Shown: positions 55,067 through 63,776 of the stretch, piece after piece
Numbering within the stretch: the stretch's first letter is position 1
How the letters are laid out: each line of letters opens with the position of its first letter
Source of the DNA: Selenomonas sp.
Lineage (GTDB): Bacteria; Bacillota; Negativicutes; Selenomonadales; Selenomonadaceae
Assembly: GCF_022771645.1 (NCBI RefSeq)
Contig: NZ_JALFCU010000064.1
Location: 20,338-84,337, forward strand
Length of the DNA stretch: 64,000 bases
Reading direction: 5' to 3'
Program-made: the position numbers and the translations under genes
Notes under the pieces: model-generated
The model's database searches: none
Told to the model about the DNA's origin: nothing
The model's input: only the letters and a program-made list of their open reading frames with translations

Positions 55067-57193
55067 TCAGTGTTTCTTCTTCAGCGGCTCTTTTTCGATG
55101 CAGTAGCTGTTGTGCTGCGTGACTTTCGCGCAGTAGCCGGGCAGGACGACGATGGTCGTCGTCGGCTCTTCTATGATGGCGGGGCCATGGACGGTGATGC
55201 CGTAGTAGAGGCGGTCGCCGTGGAAGACCGGCGTCATCTTGAGGTCGTCGTATTCCTTGAAGAAGACTTTGCGGAACGACGAGGAAAGCGCGTCTTCGTA
55301 CGCGAGGTCGCGGTTCTCGGGGAGCTCGGCGCTCGGCAGCACAGCTTCGCGCTCGTGCTTGCCGATGGCTTTGACGCGCCACGTCACGCACTCGATGAAC
55401 GTGTTGTCGCGGATGGAGAACGTGCGCTCGTGTTCCTTATGGAACGCCTCCTCCATGGCCTGGACGCCGGCCGGCGTGATCGTGAAGTCGTCCTGCACGA
55501 ACGGCGTGACGTTCACGGGCAGCTCGTAAACCTGGAACGGATAGTGCGCTTCCATGTAGACTTCGAGGCGCTGGCGCTCCGGCGCGATCTTGTTGCGCGC
55601 GAAGAATTTTTCCGCCTGGGCGCGGAGCTTCTGCAGGACCTTCGCGACGCCTTCGAAATCGAACTGCGCCGTCGTCGTGTAATGGCTGGCGCTGTACTCG
55701 GAGACAATGTCGGAGAACAGGCCGCCCGCTGCCGAGAGGCCGCCCGCCGTGCGCGGGATGAGCAGGCGCTGCATCTCGAGGCCTTCGGCGAGCGCGATGG
55801 CGTGCAGACCGCACGCGCCGCCGCCCGCGACCATGGCGTACGAACGCGGGTCGATGCCCTGCCAGATTGTGATGTCCTTGATGGCGGCGATCATGTTGAC
55901 GTTGACCGTCGCCCAGATGGAGTACGCGGCCTCCATGACCGTGATGCCGAGCGGCTCGGCGACGTGTTTCTTGATGGCTTCGCGGGCGAGCTCGGGATAA
56001 AGCTTCATGCGGCCGTCGTTGAAGAAGTCCGGATTGAGATAGCCGAGCACGCAGTTCGCGTCCGTGACGGTCGGCAGCGTGCCTCCGCGGTTGTAGCAGG
56101 CAGGGCCCGGCACGGAGCCGGCGCTCCTCGGGCCGACGCGGAGCATGCCGCCGTTGTCGACCCAGGCGATCGAGCCGCCGCCCGCGCCGATGCTGTGGAC
56201 GTTGACGCGCGAGATGCCCGGGATCTCCTCGCCGATGATGGCTTCTTTCGATACGGAAATCTCATCGTTGATGACGCAGCTGACATCGAACGTCGTGCCG
56301 CCCATGTCGAGCACGACGGCGTTCTGCTCGCCGAGATCGTCCTCGGCGTACTTGCGGCCGGCGATCGGCGCCATCGACGGGCCGGAGTCGACGGAGTACA
56401 GCGGGCGGTTCACGATCTCGTTCGTGCTCATGACGCCGCCGGCGGAGTTCAGCATGCCGACCTTGCCGATGAAGCCCGCGTCGTTCAGGCGGCCGTTGAG
56501 GTCGTTCGCGTAGCTCGAGATGAGCTTCCTGAGCGACGCGTCCATGGCGGCCGAGACCCAGCGGCGGTACTCGCGGTTGCTCGGATTGACTTCGGAGGAA
56601 AGGACGACCGTGACGTCCGGCCAGACTTCGTGGATGACGTCCCTCGCACGTTCCTCGTGCGCAGGGTTCACCGTCGACCAGAGGAAGCAGACGGCGATGG
56701 CTTCGACGTTGTAGCCCTTGAGCTTCAGCGTCTGCGCTTTCACGGCCTCCTCGTCGAGCGGCGTGTCGACGCCGCCTTCGGAATTGATGCGCTCTTTGAC
56801 GGGCAGCGTCAGGTAGCGCGGCACGAACGGCTCTGGGTAGTCGAGGAACATATCGAACGGGTTCTTGTTCGGCCCTTCGCGGAACAGGAAGACGTCGCGG
56901 AAGCCCTCCGTACAGAGGATGCCGACCTTGCCGCATTTCTTCTCGACGACGGCGTTCGTCGCGATCGTCGAGCCGTGCGTGAAGAGGCCGGCATTCACGA
57001 CGCTGATGTCTTTGAGGAACGCATCAAACGGCTCTTCGTAGTGCTCCGACGCGACGCGCAGCGCCCCGAGGATGCCCTCCGTCCAGTCCTGCGGCGTCGT
57101 CGGGGACTTGAAGACGTTGACGTTTCCGTTTTCATCGACGACGGCGGCGTCCGTGAACGTCCCGCCGACATCGACACAAGCATATTTCGACAT
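55067..57193 (-). CDS. hyuA: Hydantoinase/oxoprolinase family protein, A subunit
   Basis: A 708-residue protein of the hydantoinase A / acetophenone carboxylase group. The actin-like ATPase domain begins YACVDVGGTFTDAAVVD; other landmarks are FTHGSTIATNAVVEKK, NSAGGVMS, DMGGTTFDVSC, GAGGGSIAWVD and VAGGGACGLHA. With subunit B it probably drives an ATP-dependent hydrolysis or carboxylation of a hydantoin, 5-oxoproline or related compound. It follows hyuB by 14 bases. Substrate not predictable. Confidence 0.88.
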   Translation of the reverse strand: MSKYACVDVGGTFTDAAVVDENGNVNVFKSPTTPQDWTEGILGALRVASEHYEEPFDAFLKDISVVNAGLFTHGSTIATNAVVEKKCGKVGILCTEGFRDVFLFREGPNKNPFDMFLDYPEPFVPRYLTLPVKERINSEGGVDTPLDEEAVKAQTLKLKGYNVEAIAVCFLWSTVNPAHEERARDVIHEVWPDVTVVLSSEVNPSNREYRRWVSAAMDASLRKLISSYANDLNGRLNDAGFIGKVGMLNSAGGVMSTNEIVNRPLYSVDSGPSMAPIAGRKYAEDDLGEQNAVVLDMGGTTFDVSCVINDEISVSKEAIIGEEIPGISRVNVHSIGAGGGSIAWVDNGGMLRVGPRSAGSVPGPACYNRGGTLPTVTDANCVLGYLNPDFFNDGRMKLYPELAREAIKKHVAEPLGITVMEAAYSIWATVNVNMIAAIKDITIWQGIDPRSYAMVAGGGACGLHAIALAEGLEMQRLLIPRTAGGLSAAGGLFSDIVSEYSASHYTTTAQFDFEGVAKVLQKLRAQAEKFFARNKIAPERQRLEVYMEAHYPFQVYELPVNVTPFVQDDFTITPAGVQAMEEAFHKEHERTFSIRDNTFIECVTWRVKAIGKHEREAVLPSAELPENRDLAYEDALSSSFRKVFFKEYDDLKMTPVFHGDRLYYGITVHGPAIIEEPTTTIVVLPGYCAKVTQHNSYCIEKEPLKKKH

Positions 57194-57207
57194 GATGAGT
57201 CCTCCCT

Positions 57208-58875
57208 TCAGGCTTCCTTCGCGAGCGTTTCCTCAACGGAATCGGCGGCGCCGCCTTTCGCGGCGCGTTCCGTGCGCATCTTTGCGCGGAGCTTTTCCGT
57301 CGCGGCCATATCCGGCACGAAGTGTTCGTGGCTGTCGTCGACGACGACGCCGTACGTCTTTGCGGCAAATTCTTTCGTGATCCACTCTTCCCTCACGCGG
57401 TGGCACACGAGCTCCGGGTCGCGCTCGAGCGGATCGCCGTAGCCGCCGCCGGACGAGCTTTCCGAGACAATGGCTTCTTTCTTCGTGATGACGGGCTCCG
57501 CAAAAGGCGGCAGCTCCGTGCGTGATGCTTCCCCCTTGGCGAGCTGGTACTTCCAAGCTGCCGAACGATGGCCATCGAGGCCGCCCGCCGCCCCTTTCGG
57601 CGGGTTCGCGATGCCGTCGCAGCTGTACGCGCAGACGACGGGATCGTGGCGCGCCGTCATGACGAACTTGCACGACGGTGCGGAGTCGTACTGCCCGGCG
57701 CCGACGGAATCGGGGAGAATTTCCTCCGACACGACCTTGAACGGATACTGCTGCTCGAGCACTTCCGTCGAATTCCAGTTCATCGCGCCGCCCGTGACGG
57801 GGTACTGGTACGTGATCCATCCGTCGTAGCCGTTGACGGCCGGGCCGCCCGTCATGCCGCAGAAAATCTGGTTGACGTACGGCGCGTCATGCTTGCGCCA
57901 GTCCGTGCCCGAGACGACGGCGACAGCCGGGCACTGCGTCGCGCCGTCGTTGCACGGGATATCGCACGGCATGCGGTTCAGCACGCCCGTCACGGCGCTC
58001 GCGAGCGTCGTCGCCTCGCACATGTTCAGGCCGCACGGCAGCGAGTCGGCATTTTTCGTGAAATCAAATGCGATCGTCCCATCCTCGGGATGCGTGTCGC
58101 ACTCGATGTGGATCGTGATCTCCGGCACGACGCCCTCGATGGCGTCCGCTTTGATGTCGTACTCGTAGTGGCCTTTCGGCAGCTGCTTGAGTTCCTCCTT
58201 CATGCGGCGCGCGCCGTAGTCCTGATACGCTTCGCAAAAACGCTTGACGACGTCGTTGCCGTACTCTTCGCAGAGCGCCGCGAGCCGCTTCTCTCCGACG
58301 CGCGATGAGCCGACGCACGCGAGGTAATCGCCGTACCACATCTCCGGCACGCGGTTGTGCATCTGCGCGATGGCGATGATGTCCGGCACGTCCTTGTAGT
58401 CCTTCTGGATTTTGATGCACGGCCAGTCGATCGCGCCCTCCTCGAACATGTCGCGCGCCGTCGGCGCGTACGTGCTCGGGATGGAGTTGCCGATGTCGGC
58501 CTGGTGGCCTTTCGTCACGGCGAAGAACATGAGCTCGCCGTCGTGGAACACGGGCGCGATGTACGTGTAGTCCGCATGATGCGTGTTGCCGTGGTACGGC
58601 GAATTGTTCAGGAACAGATCGCCCGGCTGGATGCCCTCCGGGTGGTCGAAACACGGCCGCACCGTGAGGCCCATGTTCGCGCAATGCACCGGGATGCTCT
58701 CGGCGAGCGCGATGACCTTGCCGTTGCGGTCGCAGATGGCCGTCGACAAGTCGTGGCAGACGCTCATCAGCTGCGACCGCGCCGTGCGCATCAATGTATT
58801 CGTCATCTCCAGGCCGATGCTGTAGAGACGGCTCGACAGCACCGACATCAGATACGGTTCGATCGGCTTGCTCAT
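57208..58875 (-). CDS. hyuB: Hydantoinase B/oxoprolinase family protein, B subunit
   Basis: A 555-residue catalytic subunit. Landmarks are ARSQLMSVCHDLSTAICDRNG, FLNNSPYHGNTHHADYTYI, FFAVTKGHQADIGNS, CGLNMCEATTLA, CNDGATQCPAVAV and the C-terminal SSSGGGYGDPLERDPELV signature of HyuB. ATG 58875 follows AGGAGG. Divergent IclR gene only 37 bases away; its promoter must therefore lie within that gene. Confidence 0.88.
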   Translation of the reverse strand: MSKPIEPYLMSVLSSRLYSIGLEMTNTLMRTARSQLMSVCHDLSTAICDRNGKVIALAESIPVHCANMGLTVRPCFDHPEGIQPGDLFLNNSPYHGNTHHADYTYIAPVFHDGELMFFAVTKGHQADIGNSIPSTYAPTARDMFEEGAIDWPCIKIQKDYKDVPDIIAIAQMHNRVPEMWYGDYLACVGSSRVGEKRLAALCEEYGNDVVKRFCEAYQDYGARRMKEELKQLPKGHYEYDIKADAIEGVVPEITIHIECDTHPEDGTIAFDFTKNADSLPCGLNMCEATTLASAVTGVLNRMPCDIPCNDGATQCPAVAVVSGTDWRKHDAPYVNQIFCGMTGGPAVNGYDGWITYQYPVTGGAMNWNSTEVLEQQYPFKVVSEEILPDSVGAGQYDSAPSCKFVMTARHDPVVCAYSCDGIANPPKGAAGGLDGHRSAAWKYQLAKGEASRTELPPFAEPVITKKEAIVSESSSGGGYGDPLERDPELVCHRVREEWITKEFAAKTYGVVVDDSHEHFVPDMAATEKLRAKMRTERAAKGGAADSVEETLAKEA

Positions 58876-58912
58876 AAAAATGACCTCCTTTGCCTATGGA
58901 GGACGCATCCCG
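58876..58912. promoter_or_regulatory. 37-bp intergene between divergent hyuB and iclR-type genes, holding both ribosome-binding sites
   Basis: The two SD sequences CCTCC (hyuB, read on the plus strand) and GGAGG (iclR) are complementary and 9 bases apart. There is no room for both promoters, so at least one transcript must start inside the opposite gene. Confidence 0.6.
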
Positions 58913-59674
58913 ATGAACGATACCGCTCCGAAAGTCAAATCCCTCTACAAGGCGCTCCACCTGCTCGATTATTTTGACGCCGACCACCCGGACGCGGGTG
59001 TGACGGAGCTCGCCGCGTACAGCGGCATGCTGAAGAGCTCCGTGCACAACATCCTCCAGACGCTTGCGCTCTGCGGCTTCGTCACGCAGGACAGCGAGAC
59101 GAGCCGCTACCTGCTCGGTAGCGCGGCCGTCTCGCTGTTCTCTCGGTATAAAGAAACGCGCCGCCTCGACTACCGCATCACGGAATATCTGCAGGAACTC
59201 CGTGACAAATTCCGCAGGGACATCTACTTCGCCGCGCGCGACCAGGACGACGCCGTCTGCCTCTCGGCAGAACTCGCGCAGCCGAGCGCCGCAAGCTGGT
59301 CGAAAGCCGGCGCGCGCACGCCGCTCCACGCGACGAGCCTCGGCAAAGTGCTGCTCGGCTACTCGACGGTCGAGGAAAAGCAGGCGTACTGCGCGGGCGA
59401 GCTCGCCGCCTGCACGCCGCAGACGATCACGGACGGCACTGCGCTCGCCGCCGCACTCGAACGCATCATCTACGACGGTTGCGCGACGGCGGACGAAGAA
59501 TACCAGCCGCATCTCCACGGCCTCGCCGTCCCCGTCACACGCGGTGCTGAGCACGTAGAGTACGCCATCGGCCTCGCCACGGACGCGCCGATTTCCGGCT
59601 ACATGAAAAAACAGTACCTCTCCGAACTCCGCTACATCGCAAAAAAAATCGCCGGCATCGTCGGCCGGCAGTGA
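58913..59674 (+). CDS. IclR-family transcriptional regulator
   Basis: A 253-residue regulator with an N-terminal winged helix (GVTELAAYSGMLKSSVHNILQTLALCGFVTQD) and an effector domain with RTPLHATSLGKVLLGYS and LHGLAVPVTRGAEHVEYAIGL. ATG 58913 follows GGAGG by 10 bases; in-frame starts at 58868 or 58880 lie in the hyuB leader and lack an SD. It probably regulates hyuBA in response to the substrate. Confidence 0.88.
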   Translation: MNDTAPKVKSLYKALHLLDYFDADHPDAGVTELAAYSGMLKSSVHNILQTLALCGFVTQDSETSRYLLGSAAVSLFSRYKETRRLDYRITEYLQELRDKFRRDIYFAARDQDDAVCLSAELAQPSAASWSKAGARTPLHATSLGKVLLGYSTVEEKQAYCAGELAACTPQTITDGTALAAALERIIYDGCATADEEYQPHLHGLAVPVTRGAEHVEYAIGLATDAPISGYMKKQYLSELRYIAKKIAGIVGRQ

Positions 59675-59706
59675 CAAGCAACAAATATCAGCAGGATTTT
59701 CCCGCA

Positions 59707-59751
59707 CCTCCTTCGAATATGTATCGTGACAGATACGAAGGAGGCTTTTTT
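59707..59751 (+). promoter_or_regulatory. Terminator-like hairpin with the Shine-Dalgarno of the MmeI-like gene
   Basis: CCTCCTTC (59707-59714) pairs with GAAGGAGG (59737-59744), and an inner GTATC (59721-59725) with GATAC (59732-59736). A run of six T follows and touches the ATG at 59752. It would end iclR transcription and also lock the SD of the next gene. Confidence 0.68.
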
Positions 59752-62541
59752 ATGGATCGGCAAGCGGCAGCGGCGGCGGCGTTCGCGAAGAAGTGGGCGG
59801 GCGTCGGCGATGAGAAGCAGGACAGCCAGCGGTTTTGGATCGAGCTCTTGCAGACGGTGTACGGCGTCGAAAATCCGGCGGAGTTTGTGCGCTTCGAACA
59901 GCGCGTGAAGCTCTCGCACGTCAGCTACATCGACGTGATGATCCCCGCGACGCACACGATGATCGAGCAAAAGAGCCTGGGAAAAGACCTCAACGCGCCG
60001 ATCAAGCAATCGGACGGCACGCTGCTGAAACCGTACGAGCAAGCGCAACGCTATGCGAGCCGCCTGCCGTACTCCGAGCGCCCGCGCTGGATCATCTCGT
60101 GCAATTTTTCCGACTTCCTCGTTTACGACATGGAGCACCCGAACACCGAGCCGCAGCACATCGCGCTCGCGGCCCTCGGCAAAGAATACTACCGCCTCGC
60201 GTTCATGGTCGACGTCACGGACAGCCACATCCAGCGCGAGCTCGACCTCTCGCGCGCAGCCGGCACGCTCGTCGGCAAAATCTACAACGCACTCCTGCCC
60301 GCCTACGGAGAAAAGCCTTCGGCGAAAGACCTCCAAGACCTCAACAAATTCATCGTGCGCCTCGTGTTCTGCTTTTACGCCGAGGACGCGGGGCTGTTTG
60401 GCGCGCACAATGCATTCCAGCGCTGCATGGAGACGTTCCGCGCCGAAAATTTCCGGCTTGGTCTGCAAACGCTGTTTCATGTGCTCGACCAGAAAGAAGA
60501 CGCGCGCGACCGCTTCCTCGACTCGAAATTCGCCGCGTTCCCGTACGTCAACGGCAGCCTGTTCACCGAGGACGTGCCGATCCCGCCGATCGACGAGCCG
60601 ACGCGCCGCCTCATCCTCGAAGAAGGCTGCGGCTTCGACTGGAGCGAGATCAGCCCGACGATCTTCGGCGCGATCTTCGAGAGCACGCTGAACCCCGCGA
60701 CACGCCGCCACGGTGGCATGCACTACACGAGCATCGAAAATATCCATAAAGTGATTGACCCTCTATTCCTCGACGCGTACCGCGCGGAGTTCCGCGATGC
60801 GATGGACGAAAAACAGCCGAAGCGCCGCAACGCCCGCCTGCACGCACTCCAAGACGCGCTCGCGCACGGAAGATATTTTGATCCGGCCTGCGGCTCGGGC
60901 AACTTCCTCACGGAAGCGTACCTCTCGCTCCGCCGCCTCGAAAACGACATCCTGCGCGAAACGCTCATGGGCGCGAGCGGCACGGGCGTGCTCGACCTCG
61001 CGTTCGGCGACACGACGGCCGGCTTCATCAAGGTCACGATCGACCAATTCTACGGCATCGAAATCAACGACTTCGCCTGCGCTGTGGCAAAGACCGCGCT
61101 CTGGATCGCCGAAAGCCAGATGTTCCACGAGACAGAAGACATCCTGCACAAGCAGATGGACTTCCTGCCGCTCAAAGCCGTCACGAATATTCATGAAGCA
61201 AATGCGCTGCGCGTGGATTGGAAAGAGATTCTGCCACCGAGCGACGACGTGAAGATCATGGGGAATCCGCCGTTTGTAGGCATGGCGTATCAATCCACTG
61301 GCCAACGCGAGGACATCCAAAACATATACGTTGACGAAAACGGCAAGCCATACAAACGCGCTGGAAAAATCGATTATGTTGCCTGCTGGTACTTCAAAGC
61401 CGCACAATACATGCATGGCACAGCCAGCCGCGCCGCATTCGTCTCAACAAATTCCATCACACAAGGCGAGCTCGTCGCCATCGTCTGGAAGCCGCTCTAT
61501 GAACGCTTCGGCATTCACATCGACTTTGCACATCAGACATTCCGCTGGAACAGCGAATCCGTAAAAAAAGCGCAAGTTCATTGTGTCATTCTCGGCTTCA
61601 GCAGCGCATCGAATCCACAACAAAAGCTCTTGTTCGTCAACGGAAATGCGCAGGCCGTCGAAGAAATCAACCCGTATCTCTCTGCAATGCCGACCGTTTT
61701 CATCGAAAGTCGCACGAAACCTCTCTGCCTTGTCACAAAAATGCGGCGCGGCAATCAGCCAACGGACGGCGGCAACCTGATTCTCTCGCCCGAAGAAAAA
61801 GCGCAGCTCGTTGAAATAGAGCCGCGCGCAGAAAAATATATCAAGCGTTACATGATGGGCGAAGAATTTATCAGCAACGAATATCGCTATTGTCTGTGGC
61901 TCGTCGATTGCCCGCCTTCGGAACTCCGCAAGATGCCCGAAGTCATGAAACGCGTGCAAGCAGTCCGCGATATGCGTCTCAAAAGCACCTTTGCACCAAC
62001 GCGCAAGATGGCAGAAACACCGACGCTATTCCGTGAACAACTGAACCCTGCGCACTTCATCGCCGTCCCTGTCGTATCCTCGCAAAATCGTCGTTATATT
62101 CCCATTGGATTCCTTGGGAGCGATGTCATCGCTGGCAACAAACTCATGATGATTGAAAATGCTGATGCATATATGTTTGGTATCCTTGAGAGCAACGTTC
62201 ATATGGCCTGGATGCGTGCAGTTGCCGGACGCATGAAGAGCGACTACAGTTATTCCAAAGATATCGTCTACAACAACTTTCCCTGGCCGACCCCAACCCC
62301 TGTGCAGCGCGCCGCCATCGAGCAGACAGCGCAAGGGATACTCGACGCCCGCGCCCATTACCCTGGCGACAGCCTCGCCGACCTCTATGACGCCGTCGCC
62401 ATGCCCGCAGACCTCCGCGAAGCCCACCGCAACAACGACCGCGCCGTCATGCGCGCCTACGGCTTTTCTCTGAAGATGACCGAAAGCGACTGCGTCGCCG
62501 CGCTCATGAAGATGTACGAAGCACTGACGAAACAGGCGTAA
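59752..62541 (+). CDS. MmeI-like single-chain restriction-modification enzyme (type IIL)
   Basis: A 929-residue protein. N-terminal PD-(D/E)XK nuclease motif: VSYIDVMIPATHTMIEQKS (D, then E-x-K). A helical linker follows, then the methyltransferase with motif I FDPACGSGNFLTEAYLSL, YGIEINDFACAVAK, and motif IV MGNPPFVG (N6-adenine type); the last 300 residues carry the target-recognition region and a helical end. This order (nuclease, helix, gamma-type MTase, TRD) and length match MmeI-type fused R-M-S enzymes, which cut about 20 bp from a short asymmetric site. No separate specificity or nuclease gene is seen nearby. The recognition site cannot be read from the sequence. Confidence 0.85.
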   Translation: MDRQAAAAAAFAKKWAGVGDEKQDSQRFWIELLQTVYGVENPAEFVRFEQRVKLSHVSYIDVMIPATHTMIEQKSLGKDLNAPIKQSDGTLLKPYEQAQRYASRLPYSERPRWIISCNFSDFLVYDMEHPNTEPQHIALAALGKEYYRLAFMVDVTDSHIQRELDLSRAAGTLVGKIYNALLPAYGEKPSAKDLQDLNKFIVRLVFCFYAEDAGLFGAHNAFQRCMETFRAENFRLGLQTLFHVLDQKEDARDRFLDSKFAAFPYVNGSLFTEDVPIPPIDEPTRRLILEEGCGFDWSEISPTIFGAIFESTLNPATRRHGGMHYTSIENIHKVIDPLFLDAYRAEFRDAMDEKQPKRRNARLHALQDALAHGRYFDPACGSGNFLTEAYLSLRRLENDILRETLMGASGTGVLDLAFGDTTAGFIKVTIDQFYGIEINDFACAVAKTALWIAESQMFHETEDILHKQMDFLPLKAVTNIHEANALRVDWKEILPPSDDVKIMGNPPFVGMAYQSTGQREDIQNIYVDENGKPYKRAGKIDYVACWYFKAAQYMHGTASRAAFVSTNSITQGELVAIVWKPLYERFGIHIDFAHQTFRWNSESVKKAQVHCVILGFSSASNPQQKLLFVNGNAQAVEEINPYLSAMPTVFIESRTKPLCLVTKMRRGNQPTDGGNLILSPEEKAQLVEIEPRAEKYIKRYMMGEEFISNEYRYCLWLVDCPPSELRKMPEVMKRVQAVRDMRLKSTFAPTRKMAETPTLFREQLNPAHFIAVPVVSSQNRRYIPIGFLGSDVIAGNKLMMIENADAYMFGILESNVHMAWMRAVAGRMKSDYSYSKDIVYNNFPWPTPTPVQRAAIEQTAQGILDARAHYPGDSLADLYDAVAMPADLREAHRNNDRAVMRAYGFSLKMTESDCVAALMKMYEALTKQA

Positions 62542-62542
62542 C

Positions 62543-62591
62543 AAAAAAGGAGTCCTTCCGGCTAAAATACGCCGAGAAGAACTCCTTTTTT
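62543..62591 (+). terminator. Terminator of the MmeI-like gene
   Basis: AAAAAAGGAGT (62543-62553) pairs with ACTCCTTTTTT (62581-62591) around a 27-base loop; may serve the convergent gene too. Confidence 0.82.
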
Positions 62592-62617
62592 ACGATTGCA
62601 CTCCAGTAATCAGTCGG

Positions 62618-63166
62618 TCAGAACCACTGCGTCGCATACGCTTTCAAAAAATCGTCCACGACACGAACAAAAACCGCTTTCGGCACTTTCGCACCACCGA
62701 TCTGTTCTTCGAACACGACTCCATCATCAGCTTCCTGATTGTTCCAAGAAATCTCTACCGCATCGCCCACAAGCTGGAAATAGACATCCGCAAGAATCGC
62801 GCCTGCGGAAGCCGTATGCCAACGATGGCGCAAGTTCCACGCATCCAAGGCATCATAATACGCATCGAATGCCGCCATGTCATCCGTATCATACTCTCGC
62901 GCCTGAATGTCTTTTTCCGCCGCAATACGTCCCGGTGTCTCTACTGGGTAAGGATCCTGTTTCGTCCCCTTCAAAAACGACCGCAGCCACTCTGCAATCT
63001 CATCAAGATTCCACCGCGTCGTCATCTGCTGCCCGTTGCGCGAGAACGCTAAAATATTCTTCCCATCGACATACATTTCCAGTTCCGTTTCCCGCGCCTT
63101 TTCAAAGAATCGATAGGAAATTGCAAAAACATTCTTGTCGCCAATCAAAAATTTTTCCATTGTCAC
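62618..63166 (-). CDS. Putative immunity-like protein next to a toxin-like gene
   Basis: A 182-residue cytoplasmic protein, acidic and rich in Trp and aromatics (TRWNLDEIAEWLRSFLKG, DAWNLRHRWHTASAG, VEISWNNQEADDGVVFEE). No family is recognised with certainty; the single-domain, acidic character and the place right behind a small toxin-like gene fit an immunity protein. The GTG start 63166 overlaps the stop of the upstream gene by three bases; ATG 63160 is the alternative. Confidence 0.6.
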   Translation of the reverse strand: MTMEKFLIGDKNVFAISYRFFEKARETELEMYVDGKNILAFSRNGQQMTTRWNLDEIAEWLRSFLKGTKQDPYPVETPGRIAAEKDIQAREYDTDDMAAFDAYYDALDAWNLRHRWHTASAGAILADVYFQLVGDAVEISWNNQEADDGVVFEEQIGGAKVPKAVFVRVVDDFLKAYATQWF

Positions 63167-63588
63167 GCTTTTCCTTTCCGGAGCTTTTGGTATTCAGCCT
63201 TTGATATGACGCCATCTTTCAGCATTTGTTTCAAAACGGCCGCCGGGATATCGCGCGGCGATTTCACTTCGTAAGCGTGATACCCATTTTGAGGTGTATT
63301 GTTCGGCTGGAACTTCACCATTTTGCGGTCTGAAGTGATGTTGTAAATCTGCTTTCCGTTTGGATATCCCGTCTCCAAAATATGCTGCCCTTCGCTTTGC
63401 GTCTTGATCGGATTCGGGCTTCCCCATCCGTGCGCTGGATCGTGTTTCTCGGAAGGATGATATTTCGGTGGCGATGGATTCGTCAATTCATTGGCAGCTT
63501 CCTGCGCCGAATAGATACCTTCTTCCAGACTTGTCTGCGGTGCGCCATTCACGCCATTTCCAAGGCCGCTGTCACTCGTTGCTGCCAT
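63163..63588 (-). CDS. Small putative toxin-domain protein (polymorphic-toxin C-terminal-like)
   Basis: A 141-residue protein without a signal peptide or long N-terminal delivery part. The N-terminal 40 residues are Ser/Gly/Asn/Pro rich. The C-terminal part (HGWGSPNPIKTQSEGQHILETGY, QIYNITSDRKMVKFQPNN, GYHAYEV, LKQMLKDGVISKAEYQKLRKGK) looks like the tip domain of a polymorphic toxin cut loose from its carrier. Start ATG 63588 after AGGA. Co-transcribed with the gene behind it. Activity not predictable; family membership unverified. Confidence 0.5.
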   Translation of the reverse strand: MAATSDSGLGNGVNGAPQTSLEEGIYSAQEAANELTNPSPPKYHPSEKHDPAHGWGSPNPIKTQSEGQHILETGYPNGKQIYNITSDRKMVKFQPNNTPQNGYHAYEVKSPRDIPAAVLKQMLKDGVISKAEYQKLRKGKA

Positions 63589-63688
63589 CTCGGTTCCTCC
63601 CTTGGATACGATGCCTCGTTTGAAGCATATTGTCAGGAACCTGGATGTCGATGCCAGCTGCAATCGCGTAGTCGAAAATCCTGTACAC
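63572..63688 (-). CDS. Possible 38-residue ORF in the toxin leader
   Basis: From GTG 63688 the frame reads YRIFDYAIAAGIDIQVPD and stops at 63572, overlapping the toxin start by 17 bases. It looks coding (hydrophobic/charged alternation), is behind AAAAGGT-like sequence and inside the leader of a strong promoter. It may be a gene fragment. Confidence 0.3.
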   Translation of the reverse strand: MYRIFDYAIAAGIDIQVPDNMLQTRHRIQGRNRDGSNE

Positions 63689-63719
63689 CTTTTCGATATC
63701 CGGCGAAGTCGAGTAAACG

Positions 63720-63748
63720 ATGATACGTTATAATGGCACGCTTGTCAA
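63720..63748 (-). promoter_or_regulatory. Promoter of the toxin-like/immunity-like pair
   Basis: TTGACA (63743-63748), 17 bases, TATCAT (63720-63725). Confidence 0.78.
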
Positions 63749-63776
63749 GACAAAAATCCGATGATTTTATAGTGAA

